A DNA stretch of 64,000 nt from an uncultured Sphingomonadaceae bacterium (lineage in GTDB: Bacteria; Pseudomonadota; Alphaproteobacteria; Sphingomonadales; Sphingomonadaceae): contig CANMNF010000001.1 of the NCBI GenBank assembly GCA_947499255.1, forward strand, positions 1,364,001 through 1,428,000. The letters run 5' to 3'. The stretch's first letter is position 1; each line of letters opens with the position of its first letter. The notes beneath the pieces are model-generated. The model was given only the letters and a program-made list of their open reading frames with translations, searched no databases and was not told the DNA's origin. Both the position numbers and the translations under genes were made by a program. Of this stretch, positions 52,427-60,951 are shown in pieces.

Positions 52427-54499
52427 TTGGCCGAGGCGAAAAAGCGCGGACTGCTGACAAAAGGTTGGCGCTCTATGCGAGAAGCAGGGCCGCAGCGTTT
52501 GGGGCTGACTGCGGTACTGCTTATTGTCGCGCTTTTGCTGGCACGGATGAGCTGGGGCCTGCCTTTCACTGATAATGCGGAACGCGCGCTGTTCGATTAT
52601 CGCAGCTTTGTTTTGGCCGAGCAGGTCGAACAAGATGATCGTATCGTGATGATCACTTATGATGATCAATTGCTGATCGAGCTGCAAAAACGCTCGCCGC
52701 TGGATCGCGGGATGCTGGCCGCAGCGTTGCGCAATATGGATACGATGGGTGCCAAAGCGATCGGCATCGATATCCTGTTCGATCAAGAACAAAATGAAGA
52801 TGCGGAGCTGATCGAGACAATCCGCGCGATGCAAACGCCCGTCTCCATCGCTTATGCCGAAACTGGCACCAATGCCGAAGACATCGAATATGAACAGCAG
52901 GCACGCCTTGACTGGTTCATGGCGCAATTGGAAGGGTCCAACGCGCATCCTGCAAGCGTTCGCCTGTCATCTGATTCCAGCGATGTGGTGCGCGCATGGC
53001 CGGAGATTTTTGAGGGCCTGCCACCATTATTGGGCCGCGCGATGGTGGCCGCAGCCGATAATGGCGTGGATGATCCGTTTCCAGGCTATGTCGGCGCAAT
53101 CCGGTATCGCAAACCGCTCTATGTGGAAGAACCGGTGATCCCGCGTTTGGGGATTAAACTGTTTGCCGATGAAACGCTGCTTGCCATTCCAGAGGTGCGG
53201 CAACAATTCGCAGACCAGATCAATGGCCGCTATGTCGTGATTGGCGGCGATATTACCGATTATGACCGCGCCTCCACGCCTTTCACACCTTATGTTGATG
53301 AAGCCGTGACGGCAGGCGGGCGCGAAATTCGCCCACCGGGGATGGAAGTCCACGCGCAAACCATCGCGCAAATGCTGGATGATGCAATGCTGCATAAACC
53401 CAGTGAGGCGTGGTTGTGGCTTTATGCCGCATTGGTAGTGCTTGCTGCCGCGCTAACCGCTTTGCTGGAGCTGAAAAGCTGGAAGCTGATCCCGATCTTC
53501 CTGATACAAGCGGGCCTGTTTTTGGGCCTGCCTTTCTTCCTGCATGATCGCGGCGTTGATACGCTGGGCTTTCCGGCCATTGGCCCCATGCTGGGCTGGG
53601 TCGTGGCTTTTTCCGCCATGACCTCAACCGCGCGCGCAGCCAATGCCGAACAGCGCAAATTTGCTCAAGGTGCGCTGGGCAAATATCTGCCGCGCGAAAT
53701 GGCGGATCAAATCCTTGAGAACCCCGATCTGCTCTCGCTGCATGGGGAAAAGAGGCCGATCTTCGTGCTGTTTTCCGATCTGGAAGGCTTCACTAAGATG
53801 AGCCATGCGATTGAACCAGAAATGGTCGCCAAGCTGATCAACCGGTATCTGGAAGTGATCAGCCAGGTGATCCTTGATCATGGCGGCGTGATTGATAAAT
53901 TTATCGGCGATGCGGTTGTCGCCTTTTGGGGCGCACCGATTTCCAAACCTGATGACGCTACAAGAGCGGCCAAGGCAGGATACGCGGTATGGGCTGCTGG
54001 CGAAGAGTTTCGCAAAGAAGTGGCCGCAATGGACCCTGACCTGCCCAAGATCGGCAAAACGCGCGTGGGCCTGCATTATGGCGAAGCTGTTGTTGGCAAT
54101 TTTGGCGGTGATACGCGCATCCAATATACCGCGCTGGGCGATTCCATGAACACCGCCGCGCGATTGGAATCGGGCAACAAAACCTTTCAAAGCTGCGTCA
54201 TGGCATCGGAGGAATTTGCCGGCCAATCCGAAGTTGATTGGTGGCGACGCATGGGCCGCGTGGTGTTGTCCGGGCGCGCACAGCCGGTTAATCTGTATGA
54301 GCCAAGGCCCGATTTTCCGGCGGAAGATCGCGAAGCCTTGAATGCCGCCGTGATCCAATTGGACAGTGACCGCGAAACCGCCCTTGGTAAGATCGAAGCC
54401 ATCGCAAATCGGTACAAGGACGACACCGCCTTGCAGGCTTTGGCCACGCGCAGCCGCGATCTGAATGAGGCGGGCGCGCATGTTATGGGTTCAAAATAG
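52427..54499 (+). CDS. CHASE2-domain class III adenylyl cyclase
   Basis: A 690-residue inner-membrane cyclase. One membrane segment (about 24-40), an extracytoplasmic CHASE2 sensor (about 50-300), three membrane segments (about 315-390) and a class III cyclase domain (about 440-620). Metal-binding D451 is in FSDLEGFT and D495 in DKFIGDAVVAFWG; K491 and D572 (LGDSMNTAAR) are the adenine-selecting pair, N575 and R579 the transition-state residues. It should therefore make cAMP. The TTG at 52427 is preferred over one at 52421 because GAGGGGA (52414-52420) sits six bases before it. Together with the gene at 28775 this window has two CHASE2 sensors with different outputs. Confidence 0.92.
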   Translation: MAEAKKRGLLTKGWRSMREAGPQRLGLTAVLLIVALLLARMSWGLPFTDNAERALFDYRSFVLAEQVEQDDRIVMITYDDQLLIELQKRSPLDRGMLAAALRNMDTMGAKAIGIDILFDQEQNEDAELIETIRAMQTPVSIAYAETGTNAEDIEYEQQARLDWFMAQLEGSNAHPASVRLSSDSSDVVRAWPEIFEGLPPLLGRAMVAAADNGVDDPFPGYVGAIRYRKPLYVEEPVIPRLGIKLFADETLLAIPEVRQQFADQINGRYVVIGGDITDYDRASTPFTPYVDEAVTAGGREIRPPGMEVHAQTIAQMLDDAMLHKPSEAWLWLYAALVVLAAALTALLELKSWKLIPIFLIQAGLFLGLPFFLHDRGVDTLGFPAIGPMLGWVVAFSAMTSTARAANAEQRKFAQGALGKYLPREMADQILENPDLLSLHGEKRPIFVLFSDLEGFTKMSHAIEPEMVAKLINRYLEVISQVILDHGGVIDKFIGDAVVAFWGAPISKPDDATRAAKAGYAVWAAGEEFRKEVAAMDPDLPKIGKTRVGLHYGEAVVGNFGGDTRIQYTALGDSMNTAARLESGNKTFQSCVMASEEFAGQSEVDWWRRMGRVVLSGRAQPVNLYEPRPDFPAEDREALNAAVIQLDSDRETALGKIEAIANRYKDDTALQALATRSRDLNEAGAHVMGSK

Positions 54500-54630
54500 G
54501 CGCATAAGGACACGACAAGTTCAGTCGGCCTGCAATAGCCAAAAGCATAGTTTAACTTATCTCAGGAAAACAGACTGACAAAAGCGATCCAAATTTGCTA
54601 AGGATCGATAAAGAAATGAGGAGGGAACTC

Positions 54631-55380
54631 ATGATCTCACGCAAGAAATGGTTTATCGCCGCAGCAGGCGCTGTTGCCGCACTTGCTTTTGGCGCACCCG
54701 GCGCTTTGGCTGGAACGGTTGTTGCCGTCACCGGTCCATCGGCCAGCGATTATCCGGTCGGCACGCAAATCGGCGATACACAGCGCATTTCGCTGTCGAA
54801 TGGTGATCGGCTGACTGTGCTCGACAATGGCGGAACCCGCGTTTTCAGCGGTCCGGGCACGTATATTCTGGCGCGGCAGGGGCGGCAATCGTCAAACTCT
54901 GCACTCAACGCGCTGACCCGTCAACGCCAAGCAAGCCGCGCCCGCACAGGTGCGGTTCGCGGCACAGGTGCACCGGCCACGCGGCCCAATTTGTGGTATG
55001 TTGATGTGGCAACCGAAGGCAAAGTTTGCCTTAGCGATCCCACCTCTGTCCGGCTTTGGCGCGCAGATACCACGTTTGAACGTCCTTATGTCATTTCCGC
55101 CGTCGCTGATCCTGACGCAAAGGTAGAGCTGACTTTCAATGAAGGCGAAATGCTTGCCGGATGGGATTCGCGCATCGCGCTTACCGAAGGGCTGATTTAT
55201 ACAATCGCTGCGCAACCAGCAGGGGCCGGTGCCGATGCTCCGGCAGAGCCGATCAATGTGGATTTCGTCTTCCTTGATGAAGTGCCTGATGATGCAGAAG
55301 GATTGGCAGGCAAGTTGATCGAACATGGCTGCATGGGTCAAGTTGAGGTATTAGCGACTAGCGAGGACCTAAGGTCTTGA
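54631..55380 (+). CDS. Exported protein, possibly FecR-like, unknown function
   Basis: A 249-residue protein with a signal peptide (cleavage after ALAG, about residue 30). The next 60 residues (VVAVTGPSASDYPVGTQIG, SLSNGDRLTVLDNGGTRVFSGPGTYIL) look like the beta-sandwich of FecR-type domains, in which G and D/N turns recur, and the rest (CLSDPTSVRLWRADTTFERP) is not assigned. Two cysteines lie far apart. ATG 54631 is chosen because GAGGAGGG at 54618-54625 precedes it by five bases; the frame opens at 54595. FecR-like proteins are often neighbours of CHASE2 cyclases, as here. The gap to the next gene is 74 bases. Confidence 0.6.
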   Translation: MISRKKWFIAAAGAVAALAFGAPGALAGTVVAVTGPSASDYPVGTQIGDTQRISLSNGDRLTVLDNGGTRVFSGPGTYILARQGRQSSNSALNALTRQRQASRARTGAVRGTGAPATRPNLWYVDVATEGKVCLSDPTSVRLWRADTTFERPYVISAVADPDAKVELTFNEGEMLAGWDSRIALTEGLIYTIAAQPAGAGADAPAEPINVDFVFLDEVPDDAEGLAGKLIEHGCMGQVEVLATSEDLRS

Positions 55381-55387
55381 GAAAAGT

Positions 55388-55407
55388 GCACAGTTGATAC
55401 ACTGTGC
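55388..55407 (+). repeat. Inverted repeat ahead of the multiheme gene cluster
   Basis: GCACAG (55388-55393) and CTGTGC (55402-55407) around an eight-base loop. It lies between the FecR-like gene and the first cytochrome gene, 48 bases before the latter's start. No T tract follows; an operator or an mRNA hairpin is possible. Confidence 0.5.
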
Positions 55408-55454
55408 GTGACGGACATGCAGCGGGGGCTGCCGGGCAAAAGGGGGGACCAGAT

Positions 55455-56882
55455 ATGCGTGAAAGCGCGAATCGGGTAAGAGATATTGCTGGTGTAATGG
55501 CCGCTGTTCAGCGGCGGTGCCCACGCGCTGTGTCTGGACTTGCCCTCACCTTCGCGCTTTGCTTTGCGCTTTTCGCTGGATTTGCACCGACCCACAGTCT
55601 TCAGGCGCAAAACGCCACCGGCTTTACCGGCGTTGCCTCCTGTGCTGGTTCAACCTGTCATGGCCGCAGCGAAGGCAATGGCGCGGTTGTGCGTCAGGAT
55701 GAAATCGCCACATGGCAAGAACCTTCCGCCGTCAGCGGCGCGCATAGCCGCGCTTACGCTTTGCTTGGCAGTCGGCGTGGTCAGCAGATCACGGCATCGC
55801 TTGGTATGGGCGATGCGCGGCAGGCGCAAGCTTGCCTTGGTTGTCATGCGACCTTCGCCCCTGTGTCACAGCGCGGCCCCAAATTCCGCCTTGATGATGG
55901 TGTGGGTTGTGAAAGCTGTCACGGCTCTGCGGGCGATTGGATCGCATCACATTACGAAGTGAACGGCAGCCATGCGAACAATGTCGCCAATGGTTTAACC
56001 CCGCTGGAACAACCGCAAGCGCGCGCCAATGTATGCCTTGATTGCCATTATGGCAGCACGGATCGCGGACAATTTGTCACCCATGCGATGATGGCAGCAG
56101 GCCACCCGCGCATCACCTTTGAACTCGACCTGTTCAGCTCCTTCCAACAACATCACGATGTGGATGACGATTACGTGCAGCGCAAAGGCGCGCCTGACTC
56201 GCTGCAATTGTGGGCCGTTGGACAAGCCGAAGCCGTTGTGCGCGCAACCGATCTGTTCGCACGGCCAGATTATGGAACTGAAGGCGTGTTCCCGCAGCTT
56301 TATTTCTATGATTGCCATTCATGTCACCGCGCGATTACCGATGGATCATCGCGCCGTCTGACGTTTCAAACCAATCCGGGCCGCCCGATCACCTTTGGTC
56401 AGCCGCCTTTCAATGATGAGAATATCATCATGCTGGGCACGATTGCAGAAACGTTTGCACCTGCTCGTGCCGACGCATTCCGCAATGCCAGCCGCAATTT
56501 TCACGCCAGCATGGATAAAGGCCGCAGCGAGGCGCAAGCCGCAGCGATTGCCTTGCGCGGTGAAGCGCGTGCCTTGTCCAATCTGTTGGCCTCGCGTTCG
56601 GGCCGGGGCAATGATGCCTTCGCTGTGATCGCAGCGATTGGCGATAAAGCAACTGCGCCGCGCTTTACCGATTATGCCGGATCAGTGCAGGCGGTGATGG
56701 CCATTGATACCATGCTTAACGCGATGGTGGTCGATGGCCGTGTGACCTATGGCGCAGCAGCCGGTATTCGTGCCAATTTGAACCGCGCATATAGTGCCGT
56801 TCGCGCGCCTGATAGCTACAAGCCTGCAGATTTCCGCACCGCCTTGGCCAGCGCAACACGCGCGATAGGACGGCTTCGGTAA
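55455..56882 (+). CDS. Pentaheme cytochrome c (c554-like)
   Basis: A 475-residue exported multiheme cytochrome. An internal signal or anchor segment (about 25-45) precedes heme sites CAGSTCH (63-69, an unusual C-X4-CH), CLGCH (127-131), CESCH (152-156), CLDCH (194-198) and CHSCH (287-291). The arrangement up to residue 200 resembles cytochrome c554/c-prime proteins; the C-terminal 150 residues are helical without heme sites. Distal ligands could be the His in GSHANN and FVTHAMMAAGHP. ATG 55455 has AGGGGGGA before it. The stop shares one base with the next start codon. First gene of a coupled four-gene unit. Confidence 0.88.
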   Translation: MRESANRVRDIAGVMAAVQRRCPRAVSGLALTFALCFALFAGFAPTHSLQAQNATGFTGVASCAGSTCHGRSEGNGAVVRQDEIATWQEPSAVSGAHSRAYALLGSRRGQQITASLGMGDARQAQACLGCHATFAPVSQRGPKFRLDDGVGCESCHGSAGDWIASHYEVNGSHANNVANGLTPLEQPQARANVCLDCHYGSTDRGQFVTHAMMAAGHPRITFELDLFSSFQQHHDVDDDYVQRKGAPDSLQLWAVGQAEAVVRATDLFARPDYGTEGVFPQLYFYDCHSCHRAITDGSSRRLTFQTNPGRPITFGQPPFNDENIIMLGTIAETFAPARADAFRNASRNFHASMDKGRSEAQAAAIALRGEARALSNLLASRSGRGNDAFAVIAAIGDKATAPRFTDYAGSVQAVMAIDTMLNAMVVDGRVTYGAAAGIRANLNRAYSAVRAPDSYKPADFRTALASATRAIGRLR

Positions 56883-58909
56883 TGCGCTTTCGGGGGGCGA
56901 CATCTGTGTTAGCGGCCAGCGCACTGGTGCTTGCCTCATGCGGCGGCGGCGGTGGTGGTAATGGCGGCAACGGTAATGGCGGCGGCAATGCTGGCGGCGG
57001 CGGAACGCCTGCTCCAACTCCCACGCCCACACCTGCAGGCTCGCTCTATCTTGCGCCTGCGCAGGAATCGCTTTCCGTCGCAGACGTACAGCAAATCATC
57101 GCGCAAGCCGTTGGCGAAGCGCAAGCGCGCAGCCTGCCATCGGTGATCGCGGTGACAGACCGGGTGGGCAATGTGCTTGCGGTCTTCAATATGAACGGGG
57201 CAAACCCGGATGCCTTGATCAGCCTTGAACAACTGGGCGGCAGCGCATCGCCGGGCAATGGCATCGGCCTTCAAGGGATCACCGTGCCATCTGCTGCAGG
57301 CGCAATCGCAAAGGCCATCACCGGCGCCTATTTGTCGAGCGGTGGCAATGCGTTTTCCAGCCGCACAGCCAGCCAGATTGTGCAGCAACATTTCCCACCT
57401 GCCCCCACAACGATTGGGCTTGAAAGCGGGCCATTGTTTGGTGTGCAATTCAGCCAGCTGCCCTGCTCTGATCTTTCCGCCCGCTTTGATGCAGGCGGCG
57501 GTGCAGGCGCGCTGATCGGGCCAAAGCGGTCTCCGCTGGGTCTCTCGGCCGATCCGGGCGGTCTGCCGATTTACAAAAACGGCGTTGTGGTTGGCGGCAT
57601 CGGTGTGATGGGTGATGGCGATTACGGGTTCGATGCCAATATCCTCGATATCGATATTGATGATGAAGAAGGCATCGCGCTGGCCGGCATCCAAAGCTTT
57701 ATGCCGCCCACCACAATTCGTGCAGAACGCATCTTCGTTGATGGAACAGCGCTGCGTTTTAGCGATGTGACCGTGGGCGATATCGGCCCTGCCTCCACCA
57801 ATTTTGACGCGATTAATGGAGTTGCAGGCAATCTCATCCCGATCCCGGGTTATAGCGATGGGACGATTGTCTCTGGCACGGTTTACGGCAGCGAAGCGTC
57901 TGGCATTCGCGCAGCTGGGCCAAGCGAATTTGCAACCGATGAAGCCTTTATCCTGACAGATGGTAGTGGCAATCCACGCTTCCCGGCCCGCGCTGGCACC
58001 GATGCGGGCAGCGTTGCACAACCGCTCACCCAAGGTGAAGTCACAGCCATTCTGGAAGAAGCGTTTGGCATTCTGAGCCGTTCACGCGCGCAAATCCGTC
58101 AACCGCTGGATAGCAGGATGCAGGCGACCGTTTCCATCGTTGACACACATGGCGCAATCCTTGGCATTATCCGCACGCCAGACGGTCCGATCTTCGGCAC
58201 CGATGTGAGCTTGCAAAAAGCGCGCACCGCGACCTTCTTCTCCAATTCGGTGGCTGCACAGCAATTGTCCGCGGTTGCCGCCATTCCAGGCGTGGCCGAT
58301 GTCGCGGCCTATGTTCAACGTGTTCGCACATTCCTGAATGATGCCAATGCGTTGACCGGCAGTTTTGCTTTTGCGGATCGTTCAGGCGGCAATTTGTCGC
58401 GGCCGTATTTTCCAGATGGTGAAGTGGGCACCCCGCCCGGACCGCTGTCAGTAGCCAACACTGCTGAGTTCAGCCCCTTTGCCGTTGGTTTGCAAACCGA
58501 TCTGGTGATCGCCAACCTCGCGCAGCACGTGGCCTTTGTGCAATCGGGCGGCGCTTCGCCTGATACCGATATTGGCTGTACCCAAGTACCCGAAGCTGCG
58601 CCCGGCCAACGCCGCCTTGCCAATGGCATCCAGATCTTCCCCGGCTCCGTTCCCATTTATCGCGGGAATGAGCTGATCGGCGGGATCGGTGTTTCTGGCG
58701 ATGGTATCGATCAAGATGACATGGTCAGCTTTTTGGGCTTGCACAATGCAGGGGTCCGCCTTGGCTCTATCAGCAATGCACCGCAAGCCATCCGCGCGGA
58801 CCGTGTCGAAGTCAATGTGAACGGCAGGCTGGTGCGGCTGCGCTATATCAGCTGTCCGTTCGCGCCCTTCCTTGATGATCCGGCGCAAAATGTCTGCGAG
58901 GGGCTGTGA
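56882..58909 (+). CDS. Lipoprotein with two HbpS/GlcG-type domains
   Basis: A 675-residue predicted lipoprotein (lipobox LASC, Cys 20), then a Gly/Asn and Pro/Thr spacer (about 21-50). The rest is two related domains, about 57-300 and 375-650. Each has the HbpS/GlcG (DUF336) pattern of a long helix (VQQIIAQAVGEAQARSLPSVIAVTDRVGNVLAVF and VTAILEEAFGILSRSRAQIRQ with ATVSIVDTHGAILGII), the AxAKA-type helix, and a closing GLPIYKNGVVVGGIGVMGDG or SVPIYRGNELIGGIGVSGDG strand-turn. Such domains bind heme or small ligands in other organisms. The start overlaps the cytochrome stop, the stop overlaps the next start. Confidence 0.88.
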   Translation: MRFRGATSVLAASALVLASCGGGGGGNGGNGNGGGNAGGGGTPAPTPTPTPAGSLYLAPAQESLSVADVQQIIAQAVGEAQARSLPSVIAVTDRVGNVLAVFNMNGANPDALISLEQLGGSASPGNGIGLQGITVPSAAGAIAKAITGAYLSSGGNAFSSRTASQIVQQHFPPAPTTIGLESGPLFGVQFSQLPCSDLSARFDAGGGAGALIGPKRSPLGLSADPGGLPIYKNGVVVGGIGVMGDGDYGFDANILDIDIDDEEGIALAGIQSFMPPTTIRAERIFVDGTALRFSDVTVGDIGPASTNFDAINGVAGNLIPIPGYSDGTIVSGTVYGSEASGIRAAGPSEFATDEAFILTDGSGNPRFPARAGTDAGSVAQPLTQGEVTAILEEAFGILSRSRAQIRQPLDSRMQATVSIVDTHGAILGIIRTPDGPIFGTDVSLQKARTATFFSNSVAAQQLSAVAAIPGVADVAAYVQRVRTFLNDANALTGSFAFADRSGGNLSRPYFPDGEVGTPPGPLSVANTAEFSPFAVGLQTDLVIANLAQHVAFVQSGGASPDTDIGCTQVPEAAPGQRRLANGIQIFPGSVPIYRGNELIGGIGVSGDGIDQDDMVSFLGLHNAGVRLGSISNAPQAIRADRVEVNVNGRLVRLRYISCPFAPFLDDPAQNVCEGL

Positions 58910-60951
58910 TGAGTATCGGCCTTTCTTTGCTCATTGCTTTGCAACCCGGTGAATTGCCGCCGGACCCGGCGATGTTGGTCGCAGCAAAAGCAGACGCTGT
59001 GCTCGTGCGTTCGCTGGATACCCAGGCGCCTGAACAAGAGCCGGAGACCGAACAGCGCAGTGTTGAAGGACAGCAGCAAGGCAAGCTCCCCGAAGGCGGA
59101 CTTGGCACCGCTATCGATACCGCTGAACCGCTTGATCCCGGCATTATCGATGGTCGCCGCCGCCCTGGATATAATGCCGAATTGCCCGATGCGATTACGC
59201 AGGACAATCCTGGCGCCGTGCGCGCACCGCCGCCGCAAGCTTTTCCCAATGAACAGATCCCGATCCCTGATCGCTGGCGCTTGATCCAAAATCTGGGTCT
59301 GGTGACTGAGAAATGGTACGATCCGTATAATCAGAACACCTATAAGGGCGATCGCCCGATCTGCATCCCATCCGATAAAGAGCAGGAACGCCGCCGCGTG
59401 GCGCGCGAAGAAGCGGCAGCAGCGGGTGTTGAACCGCCTTATGGCAGCGCGCCATGCAAAACCCCCAAATTCCTGGGGCTGACAGCGGAGAATGAGTGGT
59501 TCTTTATTGTCAACGCAATCAGCGATACGGTGTTTGAACCACGCACTTTCCCCATCCCTGTTGGTGTGCAAACCACCGAAGATCCCGACCGTCTTGATGT
59601 GTTTGGCAATGATTTTTCGCCGGTCTTGTCGCAGACATTTATCGCCGGTTTTGCGCTCCTTAAAGGCTCCACCGCCTATAAGCCGCCTGACGTGGAATAT
59701 CGCCTGACGCTGGCGTATAATGTGAACCATGTCGATGTGCCTGAACGGCGTGTTTTGCTGGTTGAACCCAGCGCGCCCAGCCATCGGACAGATCACTTCC
59801 TCGGCGTACAGGAAGCCTTCTTCGATTATCACATCCGCAACACTTCCAAGCGGTATGACTTTGACAGTTTCCGTATCGGGATCCAACCGATCCAGGCCGA
59901 TTTTCGCGGCTTCTTGTTCAATGATAGCCAGTTGGGCTTCCGCCTGTTTGGGACGCGCGATAACAACCGCTTCCAATATAATCTGGGCGCGTTTTGGCGG
60001 CTTGAGAAAGACACCAATTCCGGCCTCAATTCCGTGGTCCAGACGCCGCGCAAAGACTATGTCTTTATGGCCAATGCCTATCGGCAGGATTTCCTGATCC
60101 CTGCACTCACCAGCCAGGTGACCGTGGTGTATAATATGAACCGGGAGCGCAATGACGTCGAGATTGACGACAATGGCTTCCCCGTGCGCCCTGCCCTTTT
60201 GGGTTCGTTGCGCGGGCGCGAATATGATGTGGTCTATTTAGGCTATAATGCAGATGGCCGCGTGGGCCGGATCAACATTTCGGGCAGCTTTTATTGGGCG
60301 CTGGGCGAAGATCGCAACAATTTCTTCACGGACCGTCCCGCCGATATCAACGCGCAGTTTGGCGCGCTGGAACTCAGCTATGACAAAGACTGGATGCGCT
60401 TTCGCCTATCGGGTGCCTATGCCAGCGGGGATAGCGATCCGTTTGACGATACCGAAACCGGCTATGACGCGATTTTTGAAAATCCGATCTTTGCTGGCGC
60501 TGATACAAGTTACTGGATTCGCCAGACTATTCCGTTTGCCGGGGGTGGCCGCGCGATTGCAGTGAATGGCCGCAATGGCATTCTCAATTCGCTGCGTTCT
60601 TCAAAAGAACAAGGGCAAAGCAATTTCAACAATCCGGGCCTGATGTTGCTGGGCGTTGGCGCGGATTTTGATCTCACGCCGGAACTGCGCGTGTCGGCCA
60701 ATGCCAACCATTTATGGTTCGAAGATACAGCCACTTTGCAAGCGCTAAGAGTTGAAGGATCGATCCCCAAAGAGATCGGCTATGACCTGTCCGCCAGCGC
60801 GATCTGGCGGCCCAAAGCTACGCAAAACATCGTCCTGCGCCTATCTGGCGCAGCCCTTCTGGGCGGCGATGGTTTTGATGACCTGTTCGACCGGCTGGGC
60901 TCGGGCAGCGATTATTATTCCGTCCTCGCCAATGTGGTGTTGAGTTACTGA
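58909..60951 (+). CDS. Predicted outer-membrane beta-barrel of the cytochrome cluster
   Basis: A 680-residue protein. After a short hydrophobic start (IGLSLLIAL) comes an about 200-residue soluble part rich in Pro, Glu and Gln with two Cys (RPICIPS, SAPCKT), then alternating aromatic/polar strands typical of an outer-membrane barrel, ending in VLANVVLSY with the terminal aromatic residue that is a barrel-assembly signal. I do not recognise the family; the pattern NFFTDRPADINAQFG is the most distinctive block. A role as porin sheath for the neighbouring cytochromes is an inference from position. TGATG overlap with the gene before; ATG 58909 preferred over GTG 58906. Confidence 0.75.
   Translation: MSIGLSLLIALQPGELPPDPAMLVAAKADAVLVRSLDTQAPEQEPETEQRSVEGQQQGKLPEGGLGTAIDTAEPLDPGIIDGRRRPGYNAELPDAITQDNPGAVRAPPPQAFPNEQIPIPDRWRLIQNLGLVTEKWYDPYNQNTYKGDRPICIPSDKEQERRRVAREEAAAAGVEPPYGSAPCKTPKFLGLTAENEWFFIVNAISDTVFEPRTFPIPVGVQTTEDPDRLDVFGNDFSPVLSQTFIAGFALLKGSTAYKPPDVEYRLTLAYNVNHVDVPERRVLLVEPSAPSHRTDHFLGVQEAFFDYHIRNTSKRYDFDSFRIGIQPIQADFRGFLFNDSQLGFRLFGTRDNNRFQYNLGAFWRLEKDTNSGLNSVVQTPRKDYVFMANAYRQDFLIPALTSQVTVVYNMNRERNDVEIDDNGFPVRPALLGSLRGREYDVVYLGYNADGRVGRINISGSFYWALGEDRNNFFTDRPADINAQFGALELSYDKDWMRFRLSGAYASGDSDPFDDTETGYDAIFENPIFAGADTSYWIRQTIPFAGGGRAIAVNGRNGILNSLRSSKEQGQSNFNNPGLMLLGVGADFDLTPELRVSANANHLWFEDTATLQALRVEGSIPKEIGYDLSASAIWRPKATQNIVLRLSGAALLGGDGFDDLFDRLGSGSDYYSVLANVVLSY

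Noticed and set aside
52274-52948. N-terminal extension of gdhA upstream of 52273
   Set aside because: It runs opposite to the cyclase gene, and GdhA proteins start at the chosen ATG, which has a good ribosome binding site.
56936-58033. Long open frame opposite the two-domain lipoprotein gene
   Set aside because: Antisense shadow of a GC-biased gene; no ribosome binding site or recognisable domain.
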